A DNA stretch of 64,000 bases from Syntrophus sp963665935 (GTDB lineage: Bacteria; Desulfobacterota; Syntrophia; Syntrophales; Syntrophaceae), in the NCBI GenBank assembly GCA_963665935.1, contig OY762510.1, positions 2,852,001 to 2,916,000 of the forward strand, in the 5' to 3' direction. Position 1 is the stretch's first letter. Every line of letters begins with the position of its first letter. The notes below the pieces were generated by a model, which was not told where the DNA came from, made no database searches, and worked only from the letters and a program-made list of their open reading frames with translations. Made by a program: the position numbers and the translations under genes. Below, piece after piece: positions 54,966-63,563 of the stretch.

Positions 54966-56981
54966 ATGCATAATAACATGAGAATGGATTTTTTAAATCA
55001 AAGTAAATCCCGCTTTTCGAAGATGACATTTCCAAAGATATTATTTTTTCTGAGTTTGACCTTATCCACATTTCTAAATGCGGCACTTGCCGCAACCGTT
55101 GTGATTGGGCCGGGTGATTCCCTCCAGACTGCCATCGACAATGCCAGTGCAGGAGATACGATCCTGTTGAAGGCGGGCACTTACAAGGGTAATCCTATCA
55201 TTGTGAACAAACCGTTATTGATTGCCGGCAAGCCTTATTTTGATACACGGGATAAACTGAAGATTGGCGATGTCATCCTGAATGCCAGTGACGGATCAGC
55301 CATTAGAGCTTTTGTTACAAAAAATTCATCCGGTAAGGTGACAATTCTGGGCATGAAGTTTATCGGTGGTGAGAACACTCTAAGCAATTTATTAGGTAAT
55401 CTTGAGGTAGGGTATTGCCTGTTCGAAGGGGATGAGAGCACCACGGATATTTTCAGCTTTGAATTTGATGGCTATGGAGAAGTTCATCACTGCGAATTTA
55501 GAAACGCCGGGGATGATGCCATTGATGTAGACAGTAAATCATTGACGGCAGGAGCCTTTATCCGCATTCATGACAACGTCATCGAAGGAACCAGGGATGA
55601 CGGAATTGAGATCCGATTTTATGCGCGGGGAAATTCCCAACCCCTTCTGGTTTACGACATTCACCATAACAGATTCAAGGGGGCCACCAGCGGCACCGGT
55701 GACGCGATTCAGCTGATTGACCAGGACGCTTCAGAAAACAGCCGAAGGATCAATATCTTCAGAAATGTCATTGATGGAAATGACTTGATAGAGGTTGGAA
55801 TAGGCTGTTTGGACAATGCCCAGACGAGTGAGGATTTTGCAGGCGCCGACGGGATGAATGAAGCGGTCTACATTTATAACAATACCATCCTGAATACCCG
55901 CGAATATGGCATCACGGGTGGCGATCATACCTTTGTCATCAATAACATCATTATGAACACCCCCAGGGGGATCAAGCACGTAGCCAACGAAGGCAAGGTT
56001 GATTATACCCTGACCTACAATACCCCCAGTGGCGCCATGATTGACGTTGTCGATGGCGGGAATAACTATCTTGACCAGGATCCCGGACTGAACCAGGTCA
56101 CCTATGAACTCAACTCGGACAGTTTCTGCATCGGTAAAGGCATTAAAACCTACATTGATTCTGCTCTACCCGCCCCGATCTTCGTCCTTGCCGATTTTCG
56201 ATGTGCCGCACCAAGCCTGGGAGCGATCGAGCGGTTTGCGGCATCTCATGACATCCTCTGGCGCAACAGGACGTCGGGCAACAATCTGGTCTGGCGGATG
56301 GACGACATGATTCGGACTTCTGAGATTACTCTTGCCCCGTTCCCGAATCTCAACTGGGAGATCCATGGAACAGGAGATTTCGACAACGACTGCGAGACGG
56401 ACATCCTCTGGCGCAACAAGTCGTCAGGGAACAACCAGGTCTGGCTGATGGATGGTACAACCCGGACATCCGGCGTCTATCTGGCCCCCTTTGCGAATCT
56501 CAACTGGGAGATCGGGGGGACAGGGGACTTCAACAACGACGGCAAGACAGATATCCTCTGGCGCAACAAGACATCAGGTAAAAACCAGGTCTGGCTGATG
56601 GACGGTAGGACCCTGATTTCCGGGGCCTATCTGGCCCCCTTTGCGAATCTCGACTGGCAGATCGGGGGAACCGGGGACTTCAACAACGACGGCAAGACGG
56701 ACATCCTCTGGCGGAACAAGAAGTCTGGTAACAACCAGGTCTGGCTGATGGACGGTACGACCCGGACATCCATGGTCACTCTGGCCCCCTTTGCGAATCT
56801 CGACTGGGAGATCGGGGGGACAGGAGACTTCAACAACGACGGCAAGACGGATATCCTCTGGCGGAACAGGATTTCGGGTAACAACCAGGTCTGGCTGATG
56901 GACGGTACGACCCGGATTTCCGGGGTCTATCTTGCCCCCTTTGTGAATCTCGACTGGGAGATAGGAGGGGTAATAAAGTAG
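54966..56981 (+). CDS. secreted right-handed beta-helix protein with five C-terminal 50-residue repeats
   Basis: This 671-residue exported protein has a signal peptide near residues 22-43 (ILFFLSLTLSTFLNAALA). A parallel beta-helix follows (GDSLQTAIDNASAGDTILL, typical of pectate-lyase-like folds, through IYNNTILNTREYGI). From about residue 430 there are five repeats of 50 residues with the core TDILWRN...QVWLMDGTTRTSGVYLAP and GGTGDFNNDGKTD, a calcium-binding FG-GAP/VCBS-like Asp motif (D-x-N-N-D-G-K-T-D). The last repeat ends the protein. It is probably an extracellular adhesin or polysaccharide-acting protein. No strong ribosome-binding site precedes the start; ATGs at codons 5 and 7 are alternatives. 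Confidence 0.82.
   Translation: MHNNMRMDFLNQSKSRFSKMTFPKILFFLSLTLSTFLNAALAATVVIGPGDSLQTAIDNASAGDTILLKAGTYKGNPIIVNKPLLIAGKPYFDTRDKLKIGDVILNASDGSAIRAFVTKNSSGKVTILGMKFIGGENTLSNLLGNLEVGYCLFEGDESTTDIFSFEFDGYGEVHHCEFRNAGDDAIDVDSKSLTAGAFIRIHDNVIEGTRDDGIEIRFYARGNSQPLLVYDIHHNRFKGATSGTGDAIQLIDQDASENSRRINIFRNVIDGNDLIEVGIGCLDNAQTSEDFAGADGMNEAVYIYNNTILNTREYGITGGDHTFVINNIIMNTPRGIKHVANEGKVDYTLTYNTPSGAMIDVVDGGNNYLDQDPGLNQVTYELNSDSFCIGKGIKTYIDSALPAPIFVLADFRCAAPSLGAIERFAASHDILWRNRTSGNNLVWRMDDMIRTSEITLAPFPNLNWEIHGTGDFDNDCETDILWRNKSSGNNQVWLMDGTTRTSGVYLAPFANLNWEIGGTGDFNNDGKTDILWRNKTSGKNQVWLMDGRTLISGAYLAPFANLDWQIGGTGDFNNDGKTDILWRNKKSGNNQVWLMDGTTRTSMVTLAPFANLDWEIGGTGDFNNDGKTDILWRNRISGNNQVWLMDGTTRISGVYLAPFVNLDWEIGGVIK
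56253..56981 (+). repeat. five tandem 150-bp coding repeats
   Basis: The marker ATCCTCTGG recurs at 56253, 56403, 56553, 56703 and 56853, an exact 150-base period, and adjacent units are nearly identical in DNA. The high identity points to recent tandem duplication or ongoing homogenisation, and copy number could vary. Confidence 0.9.
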
Positions 56982-57018
56982 CCTGTCGTCCTGTCTGACT
57001 TCAGAGAGATATCGTTCC

Positions 57019-58494
57019 ATGAAACAGAGAAGAAAAAGAACGGAAACCCGGTTCATCACGCTGAAAGATGTGACGTTTCGTAAAAGGGACGTCCTTCTCC
57101 TGCCCGGAACGTTCTGGGAAATTCGCACCGGGCAGAACTGGGCAATCCTGGGGGAGAACGGATCGGGGAAATCCGTTCTGGCGAGGTCCCTTAAAGGGGA
57201 TGTGCCGATTGTCCGGGGAGAACTGATGCGCCATGTGCCTGAAGCGGCAGTAGAGGGGATCGGTTATCTCTCTTTTGAACTCCTGGAAGAGATCCTGCTG
57301 CGCGAAGATCGCTTCGAGGACGCCCATGCCTTCAGCGGCTGGGGGCGTACCCTCACCGTGGGAGAGATGCTGGGAATCGGGGCTGAAAACGGCGCCTGCA
57401 TGGATTCCTTCGACGACATCCTGGGCATTCGCCCCCTGCTGGACCGAAGCATCCGGGTTCTGTCCAACGGGGAGATCCGAAAGGTTTTGATCACCCGCGC
57501 CCTGCTCTCCCGTCCGAAACTTCTGATTCTGGATGAGCCTTTTGCGGGCCTCGACACCGCAAGCCGGGAATCCCTGGGTCAGGCGATCTCCGTGCTGATG
57601 GCCAAGGGAACACAGATTGTCCTGGTTACGCAGCGCTTGGAGGAAATCATTCCCGGCATCTCCCATGTCCTGATCATCCGGGAGGGCAAGATTGCCCAAG
57701 CTGGACGACGGGAACAGGTCATGACGCCGGAAGCGTTGCAACCCTTTTCCGGAAGCGGGATCTCCCTCCCGGCCCTTCCCCGGCCGATTCCTTCGGCATT
57801 GGATAAGGCGAGACCGACGGCCGATATTTTGGTTGATATGAAAAACGTTCATGTCGCCTTTGGCAAGGTGACCGTCCTGGCCCGGTTGACCTGGAGTGTC
57901 CGACGAGGGGAGAACTGGGCCATTGTCGGACCCAATGGTTCGGGAAAGACAACCCTGCTGGCCCTGATCACCGGCGACAATCTGCAGGTCTATGCCAATG
58001 ATGTCCGTCTCTTCGGCCATAAAAGAGGCTGCGGTGAAAGCATCTGGGAAATCCGCCAGAGGATCGGTCTGGTTTCCCCGGAGCTGCAGCTTCGCTATCG
58101 CAAGCCCGTCTCCGTCCGAGAGGTTGTCCTTTCCGGACTCTTTGACTCAATCGGCCTGTATCGTAACTTCAGTGCGGATCAGAAAGTCCTTGCCGACTCG
58201 TGGCTTGCCTGCATCGGCATGAATGACCGTTCTGAAAGGCCATTCAACCTGCTTTCTTACGGAGAAAAGCGTCTGGTCCTCATCGCCCGGGCCATGATCA
58301 AATCTCCGGAACTCCTGATCCTCGATGAACCCTGTCAGGGCCTGGACCGTTCGAATCGGGAAATGGTCCTGGCTCTGATTGAGGAGATCGGCCGGCGGCC
58401 CTTAACGGCCATGATCTATGTCACCCATCATGAAACAGAGATGATCCCCTGTATCCAGCATGTCCTCAAACTTGGCGGAGAACGTCAGGCATGA
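57019..58494 (+). CDS. modF: ModF-like tandem ATP-binding protein
   Basis: This 491-residue protein has two ABC ATPase domains and no membrane part: Walker A GENGSGKSVLAR then LSNGEIRKVLITRALL and LLILDEPFAGLD; second Walker A GPNGSGKTTLLAL then LSYGEKRLVLIARAM and LLILDEPCQGLDRSNRE. Degenerate signature motifs (LSNGE, LSYGE) and the order match ModF (PhrA), a soluble protein historically tied to molybdate transport genes. No modABC genes are present. An isolated ModF in an anaerobe may serve molybdenum or tungsten enzymes, but this is inference. Confidence 0.85.
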   Translation: MKQRRKRTETRFITLKDVTFRKRDVLLLPGTFWEIRTGQNWAILGENGSGKSVLARSLKGDVPIVRGELMRHVPEAAVEGIGYLSFELLEEILLREDRFEDAHAFSGWGRTLTVGEMLGIGAENGACMDSFDDILGIRPLLDRSIRVLSNGEIRKVLITRALLSRPKLLILDEPFAGLDTASRESLGQAISVLMAKGTQIVLVTQRLEEIIPGISHVLIIREGKIAQAGRREQVMTPEALQPFSGSGISLPALPRPIPSALDKARPTADILVDMKNVHVAFGKVTVLARLTWSVRRGENWAIVGPNGSGKTTLLALITGDNLQVYANDVRLFGHKRGCGESIWEIRQRIGLVSPELQLRYRKPVSVREVVLSGLFDSIGLYRNFSADQKVLADSWLACIGMNDRSERPFNLLSYGEKRLVLIARAMIKSPELLILDEPCQGLDRSNREMVLALIEEIGRRPLTAMIYVTHHETEMIPCIQHVLKLGGERQA

Positions 58495-58710
58495 GACATC
58501 AGTAAGAGAGGCTTGTCCAGGACAAGACTCCGGAAGCAAACATCCGGGTGACTGATGATTGGGCGCATCAAAGCCATGTGGATACAGAATGTATTGAATC
58601 ATCGGAAATCTTACTTGTTGACATCGAAGGCCGGCTTCATATACTTTCGCTAGATATTGAATCACTTGCCCAAGTTTCCCATGTTGATTTTCCTAAGGAG
58701 GAGGTGCCTC

Positions 58711-60144
58711 ATGAGAAACCACCGCACATTTTACATCGGCGGCCAGTGGGCCGAACCGAGTGGAAATCGCACCTTCGACGTCATCAACCCTGCAACCGAA
58801 GAGATTGCAGGTCAAATTCGTCTTGGCGAGAAGGAAGACGTGGATCGAGCGGTTCTTGCCGCCCGGAAGGCTTTTGAGAGTTCTTCCCGCACCTCGCGGG
58901 AAGAACGGATGGCCCTGCTGGAGCGGATTGCTGCCGGCATCCAGCAGCGTCAGGATGAATTGAGCAAGGCGATCACCGAAGAGATGGGGGCGCTGGAATG
59001 GGTATCACGCCGGGCACACGTCGCCGGGGCTCTTCACCATACCCGGGTCGCCCTGGAAACGCTGAAGACCTTTGAATTCGATAAGCTGAGGGGCAATACC
59101 CTGGTGCGTCTGATTCCGATCGGCGTCTGCGGTCTGATCACCCCGTGGAACTGGCCGGCCGTAACGGTTATGACAAAGGTGCTGCCGGCGCTTGCCACTG
59201 GCTGTGCGGTCATATTGAAGCCGTCGGAGTATTCACCCTTCTCCGCGCAGATCATCGCCGAAGTCCTACACGATGCAGGGATTCCCCCAGGAGTGTTCAA
59301 CATGATTTACGGCGATGGTCCGACGGTTGGAACGGCTCTCTGCAGTCATCCCGGCATCGACATGATATCCATCACCGGATCGACCCGGGCCGGCATCGAC
59401 GTGGCGCGCAACGCAGCTGCAACAGTCAAGCGGGTGCATCAGGAACTCGGAGGCAAGAGTCCGAACATCCTCCTGCCGTCGGCGGACTTTCCCGGTGCGG
59501 TCGAGCGCGGCGTGAAAGGACTGATGTTCAATGCCGGCCAGACCTGCTGTGCCCCATCGCGCATGATCGTGCCGAATGACCGCCTGGAAGAGGTGAAGGC
59601 GGCCGCCCGAGAGGCGGTGGGGAAGCTTCAGCCCGGTCTTCCGGACAGCAGGGCCTTCATGGGGCCTGTGGTCAACAGAAATCAGTATGACCGGATCCAG
59701 GCGTATATCGAGAAAGGCATTGCCGAAGGAGCGACTGTAGTGGTCGGCGGTCCTGGACGGGCCGAAGGCTTCGACAGGGGTTACTTTGTGAAGCCGACCG
59801 TTTTTGCCGACACCAGGCCGGAGATGACCATCGTGCGCGAGGAGATTTTCGGGCCGGTTCTGGTCATTCAGGGGTACGACACGATCGAGCAGGCTGTCGA
59901 ACTGGCCAATGACACGGAATACGGTCTCGCCGCCTATCTCCAGGGAGGGGACATCGAAGAACTGCGTGCCCTTGCCGACCGCATTCCAGCCGGCCAGATC
60001 AACCTGAACGGTTCAGGGCTGGATCTGATTGATCTGACGGCGCCTTTCGGTGGTTTCAAGCACTCGGGGAACGGCCGCGAATGCGGAGACTTCGGCTTCG
60101 AGGCATTTCTTGAGCCCAAGGCCCTGCTTGGCTATATTCCCTGA
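58711..60144 (+). CDS. NAD(P)-dependent aldehyde dehydrogenase
   Basis: This 477-residue member of the ALDH superfamily oxidises aldehydes to carboxylates. It shows FYIGGQWAEPSGNRTFDVINPAT at the start, TPWNWPAVTVMTKVLPALA, the nucleotide loop ITGSTRAGIDVARNAA, the catalytic Glu in QELGGKSPN and Cys in GQTCCAPSRM, and IVREEIFGPVL. I start at ATG 58711, behind AAGGAGGAGGTGCCTC, which is 54 bases inside a longer open frame. Substrate specificity cannot be inferred. It is followed 48 bases later by a small regulator-like gene. Confidence 0.92.
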   Translation: MRNHRTFYIGGQWAEPSGNRTFDVINPATEEIAGQIRLGEKEDVDRAVLAARKAFESSSRTSREERMALLERIAAGIQQRQDELSKAITEEMGALEWVSRRAHVAGALHHTRVALETLKTFEFDKLRGNTLVRLIPIGVCGLITPWNWPAVTVMTKVLPALATGCAVILKPSEYSPFSAQIIAEVLHDAGIPPGVFNMIYGDGPTVGTALCSHPGIDMISITGSTRAGIDVARNAAATVKRVHQELGGKSPNILLPSADFPGAVERGVKGLMFNAGQTCCAPSRMIVPNDRLEEVKAAAREAVGKLQPGLPDSRAFMGPVVNRNQYDRIQAYIEKGIAEGATVVVGGPGRAEGFDRGYFVKPTVFADTRPEMTIVREEIFGPVLVIQGYDTIEQAVELANDTEYGLAAYLQGGDIEELRALADRIPAGQINLNGSGLDLIDLTAPFGGFKHSGNGRECGDFGFEAFLEPKALLGYIP

Positions 60145-60192
60145 ATTTATAAACGCCGGAAAGGTTTAAATTTATTACTGAAGGAGGTTATC

Positions 60193-60450
60193 ATGGCAGC
60201 AAGAACCGTACTCGGAATCATGGTTACAAATCGTGTTGAGAACGCCCAGCAGGTCCAGAAAGTACTCACGGAATATGGGTGCAGCATCAAGACAAGACTC
60301 GGTCTTCATGAAGTGGATGAAAATATGTGCTCAACCTCCGGACTGCTGATCCTTGAACTTTTCGGGGAAGAAAAGGCCTGTGGAGATCTCGAAGGGAATC
60401 TGAGGGCGATACAGGGACTTCAAGTCCAGAAGATGGTTTTTGAATCCTGA
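60193..60450 (+). CDS. small ACT-like protein of TM1266 (iron-only hydrogenase system regulator-like) type
   Basis: This 85-residue protein reads TVLGIMVTNRVENAQQVQKVLTEYG, then IKTRLGLHEVDENMCSTSGLLILEL and ends with RAIQGLQVQKMVFES. The pattern, a beta strand followed by E-N-x-x-x-V-x-x-x-L-x-x-Y-G and then a R-L/M-G strand, matches small ferredoxin-like-fold proteins annotated as iron-only hydrogenase system regulators. No hydrogenase is adjacent. GAAGGAGGT precedes the ATG. An intrinsic terminator follows. Confidence 0.7.
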   Translation: MAARTVLGIMVTNRVENAQQVQKVLTEYGCSIKTRLGLHEVDENMCSTSGLLILELFGEEKACGDLEGNLRAIQGLQVQKMVFES

Positions 60451-60475
60451 TGCCGGATTGACTTTACCCGAATGA

Positions 60476-60513
60476 GCACCCCGGCCCTAGCCTTGGCCGG
60501 GGGACGCTTTTTT
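60476..60513 (+). terminator. intrinsic terminator after the aldehyde dehydrogenase unit
   Basis: CCCCGGCC (60479-60486) and GGCCGGGG (60495-60502) make a GC-rich 8-base-pair stem, followed by GACGC and six T residues. It separates the rightward unit from convergent corA. Confidence 0.85.
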
Positions 60514-60539
60514 CACGGACAGCATTTCTTGTTGTTCCG

Positions 60540-61607
60540 TTACCACCATTTCTTTTTGCGAAAATACAGCAGCATGCCTCCCGCAATGGTCAACAAAAGA
60601 ACCCAGACCATGGCGTAACCCCACCGCCACTCCAATTCGGGCATATATTTGAAGTTCATCCCGTAAATCCCGGCAATGAAGGTCAGGGGCATGAATAGCG
60701 TCGCGATGACTGTCAGGACTTTCATGACCTCGTTCATCCGGTTGCTGATACTGGAGAGATAAATATCCAGCATGCCGGACAGCATGTCCCGGTAGGTTTC
60801 CAGATTATCGATGATATGGATGGTGTGATCGTAAATATCGCGGAAATAAAGCAGAGAGGACTTGCTGATCAAAGGAGATTCGGAGCGTTCCAGGCTGGTG
60901 ATCATCTCCCGGAGAGGCCAGAGGGATTTTCGCAGTAGAATCATCTCTTTTTTTAACCCCTGGATGGAACTGAGCAATCCGGCCGAAGGGGTTTTAACAA
61001 GTTCCTCTTCCAACAGTTCAATTCTTTCTCCAAGATTTTCGAGGATGAGGAAGTAGTGATCCACAACGGCGTCCATGAGGGCGTGCGCCAGGCTGTCCGG
61101 GCCGCTCTTCCGCAGCCTCCCCTTGGTATTGCGGATCCGCTCCCGGATGGTTTCAAATACGCCGGTGTCTTTTTCCTCAAAAGAAAGGACAAAATTGGCA
61201 CCGAAAAGGATGCTGATCTGTTCCGAATTGACTTCGCCCCGATCCGGGCTCTCAGGATGAAACATTCTCAGGACAAGATAGAGGTAATCCCCGTAATCTT
61301 CCATCTTGGGGCGCTGGTCCGTATTGAGAATGTCTTCGAGGGTCAGGGGATGGAGGCCGAAAGACAAGCCGAGTTCTTCCAGGACGGGAATTTCCGGCAA
61401 ACCTTGAAAGCTGATCCAGTTTACGCCGGTTTTCTTCAGGAAAGAAGCGCAACCGGAAATCTGTTGGATCTCCATTTCCTGAAGGGACTGCTCGTCATAA
61501 TGGATCAGCGAGATTTTTGACTTTTCTGATAATTTTTCCCCGACATGAACCAGGGAACCCGGCGGCAGACCCACTTTTGCCGAACGGCTTTTCTTAGTTC
61601 GGGGCAT
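60540..61607 (-). CDS. corA: CorA-type magnesium/cobalt transporter
   Basis: This 355-residue transporter has a large cytoplasmic alpha/beta domain (LTLEDILNTDQRPKMEDYGDYLY, family-typical), a long helix, and two C-terminal transmembrane helices with the channel signature YGMNF near residue 320 (IATLFMPLTFIAGIYGMNFKYMPE). The loop MPELEWRWGYAMVW is the usual periplasmic segment. CorA imports divalent metal as a pentamer. Its start overlaps the end of the diadenylate cyclase gene by 14 bases, so the two are translationally coupled. Confidence 0.95.
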   Translation of the reverse strand: MPRTKKSRSAKVGLPPGSLVHVGEKLSEKSKISLIHYDEQSLQEMEIQQISGCASFLKKTGVNWISFQGLPEIPVLEELGLSFGLHPLTLEDILNTDQRPKMEDYGDYLYLVLRMFHPESPDRGEVNSEQISILFGANFVLSFEEKDTGVFETIRERIRNTKGRLRKSGPDSLAHALMDAVVDHYFLILENLGERIELLEEELVKTPSAGLLSSIQGLKKEMILLRKSLWPLREMITSLERSESPLISKSSLLYFRDIYDHTIHIIDNLETYRDMLSGMLDIYLSSISNRMNEVMKVLTVIATLFMPLTFIAGIYGMNFKYMPELEWRWGYAMVWVLLLTIAGGMLLYFRKKKWW

Positions 61608-63099
61608 TTTCGGAAGCCTCCGGAGATGATTTCCGGGAAGATGAGGAAGATTTCCATACTTTCTTTTGAAGTTTCACCGTGACCGTGACCGTGGGGATTT
61701 TGCCGTCTTCCATCCGGACATCTGCCGGTAAAACAAGTTTGGCGTTATGAACCTGCAATTCTGCTGTGGGCCGCACCTGGATCGGTTCCGTCTTGATGTG
61801 AAGCCGCTTGGATCGCAACCTATCGGGAAAGAGGATCCTTACGAAAGGAGGTGAAATCAAGGTCTGCTGCACGGTCCAACCGGAAGGCGGAGAGTCTATG
61901 ACGGCCTCGATGAAAAGGTCTGCAGAGATAACCTTGGATACCGATATCGATATGTGCTCCGGTTTGATGCTGTTCACCGCCAGACCGACCGGCAGGGTGA
62001 CCATGCTGCCCGTTAGAGGGATGTCCTGCTTTCCTGTTTCAACCTTTTCCAGATCAATGGAAACGCGAAGTTTATGCGGGCTCAGGAGCTGGAACGCCTG
62101 GGACGGTCCCGTCAGAGTGACCATGGCTTCCGTAGCCCGGGAGCCCTCAAGGACGCGATCCGGGGCGAGGTTCACATATTCGATGGGGACAGTAAAATCC
62201 CTGCGAACCGAATCGCGCTGATACCCGAAGGTTATCCAGAAAATAAAGGCGAGAAGAAGGGCAAGGGCTTTTTCCTTGGGATTTTTCTTCAGCCAGGCGA
62301 AAAAGGGATGATGGGGTCGGGCCGGTGCCGTTTGAGCGAAAAATTTTTCCAGAATATTTCTCAACTCGGCCGCATTGGCAACCGCGTTTAATTTTTCCCG
62401 CCGGGCGACGGACACGGCGCCCCTCTCTTCCGAAACGACGATGCACAGGGCATCGGAACGTTCCGACAGACCAAGAGCGGCGGTGTGACGCAGTCCGTAG
62501 CGGCGTTTGGGGTGGATATTGCTGGTCAGGGGAAGATGGCAGCCGAACTGTTCGATGCGGTTGTCGCGAATAACGACCGCCCCGTCATGCCCCCTGGAAT
62601 GGGGGTCAAAGATGCTCTCCAGAAGAGATTCGCTCAGCAGACCATCCAGCCGGACGCCTCCCGTGAGATGCCGGTCCAGGGGATCCTTGCCGGCAATGAC
62701 CATCAGGGCGCCAATACGCTGCCGGGCGAGATTGTCTGCGGTATGGGCAAGAATCTCTGCCGAGGAGGTTGAAGAAGTTGCATCACTGAGTTTTATTTTA
62801 AAACGCCCCCAGAGGGCAAGCCGTTCAAAGAAACGCCGGAGGTCTTCCTGAAAAATAACGACAAGGACGAAGAGCAGGCTGGCGAAAAATCCCTGAAGAA
62901 CGAGGGTGGTGAGGTAAAGTTGGAAAAGGCGGGCCAGCATATAGATGAGGCCAAGGACGCCGATGCCGAAGAGAACGAATCGAGAGGCCCGGTCTTTGAA
63001 CCAGACAAGAAGGGCTGAGATCATGACGGCAATGATGGCGATATCAAAGATATCCTGAACCTGGAAACTTTTGAGCATTGAAAGGATGCGAGGCAGCAT
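61594..63099 (-). CDS. diadenylate cyclase (CdaA-type) fused to YbbR domains
   Basis: This 501-residue protein combines parts that are usually separate genes, cdaA and cdaR/ybbR. Three N-terminal transmembrane helices (about 16-85) are followed by a DAC domain with GHDGAVVIRDNRI (Asp-Gly-Ala at 172-174) and RHTAALGLSERSDALCIVVS (Arg204-His205, usually RHRAA). A further helix (275-293) leads to extracytoplasmic YbbR-like repeats (VTLTGPSQAFQLLSPHKLRV and similar) and a Ser/Lys-rich tail. It makes c-di-AMP from two ATP. Cyclic di-AMP controls potassium and ion homeostasis, so coupling to a CorA transporter is apt. I use ATG 63099; an open frame extends 46 codons upstream without support. Confidence 0.88.
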   Translation of the reverse strand: MLPRILSMLKSFQVQDIFDIAIIAVMISALLVWFKDRASRFVLFGIGVLGLIYMLARLFQLYLTTLVLQGFFASLLFVLVVIFQEDLRRFFERLALWGRFKIKLSDATSSTSSAEILAHTADNLARQRIGALMVIAGKDPLDRHLTGGVRLDGLLSESLLESIFDPHSRGHDGAVVIRDNRIEQFGCHLPLTSNIHPKRRYGLRHTAALGLSERSDALCIVVSEERGAVSVARREKLNAVANAAELRNILEKFFAQTAPARPHHPFFAWLKKNPKEKALALLLAFIFWITFGYQRDSVRRDFTVPIEYVNLAPDRVLEGSRATEAMVTLTGPSQAFQLLSPHKLRVSIDLEKVETGKQDIPLTGSMVTLPVGLAVNSIKPEHISISVSKVISADLFIEAVIDSPPSGWTVQQTLISPPFVRILFPDRLRSKRLHIKTEPIQVRPTAELQVHNAKLVLPADVRMEDGKIPTVTVTVKLQKKVWKSSSSSRKSSPEASENAPN

Positions 63100-63271
63100 A
63101 ATAATCTTCTTTGAATCTTGAATGTTTCTGAAAAATGCCGGATCTGATCTCCCGGGTATCTTATATGAAAAGCTGACCGTGTCAAGAACATACTGAATTA
63201 TCGAAAGAATTGTTCGAGAGCTGCATAGATGGGGCAATAAAAATAATTTTCCGGGAATTCAGAAAATATTC

Positions 63272-63301
63272 TTGACAAGAGTTCTTCTCTCCTGCTACAA
63301 A
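63272..63301 (+). promoter_or_regulatory. predicted promoter of the trpE operon
   Basis: TTGACA (63272-63277), an 18-base spacer and TACAAA (63296-63301) lie about 50 bases before the trp leader peptide. It faces away from the diadenylate cyclase gene. Confidence 0.6.
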
Positions 63302-63351
63302 GTTTAAAACTTTAAGAAAGTTGTGGTTTCGATTACGAGGCATAAAGAGAA

Positions 63352-63423
63352 ATGTTGAAAGTGCAATTATCGACTATGAACTGGTGGTGGCAGCCTTCAA
63401 AACAGGGGGTTGACCGCCGGTGA
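63352..63423 (+). CDS. trpL: trp leader peptide upstream of trpE (23 residues, WWW)
   Basis: A 23-residue frame (ATG 63352, TGA 63421-63423) carries three consecutive TGG codons at positions 11-13 (63382-63390). It lies between a promoter and an intrinsic terminator directly upstream of trpE, the classic attenuator arrangement. A weak AAAGAGA site precedes the ATG. The role is to sense charged tRNA-Trp. Confidence 0.88.
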   Translation: MLKVQLSTMNWWWQPSKQGVDRR

Positions 63424-63444
63424 GAGTTATAGAATAAAAAACTG

Positions 63445-63488
63445 AAGCCGTGGAGAAGCTCCCAGAGACCTCCGCGGCTTTTTAATTT
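63445..63488 (+). terminator. first terminator of the trpE leader
   Basis: AAGCCGTGGAG (63445-63455) pairs with CTCCGCGGCTT (63470-63480) in an 11-base-pair stem with one wobble, followed by TTTAATTT. It starts 21 bases after the leader stop codon. The leader's second and third TGG codons can pair with CCGCCG at 63414-63419, giving an early hairpin typical of attenuators. Confidence 0.85.
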
Positions 63489-63505
63489 GAAGGATCAGGC
63501 AGAAG

Positions 63506-63536
63506 AAAAGGCCGTGAAGGAATTCACGGCCTTTTT
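63506..63536 (+). terminator. second terminator-like hairpin before trpE
   Basis: AAAAGGCCGTGAA (63506-63518) and TTCACGGCCTTTT (63523-63535) form a perfect 13-base-pair stem with loop GGAA and a five-T run. It sits only 25 bases after the first terminator and 28 before the trpE ATG. The first terminator's 5' arm (GCCGTGGA) can also pair with this one's 3' arm (TTCACGGC). Confidence 0.85.
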
Positions 63537-63563
63537 CATTTTGACAAAGGGGAACAAGGGATC

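Noticed and set aside
56253..56981. CRISPR-like array
   Set aside because: The 150-base repeats have no spacers and are in-frame coding repeats.
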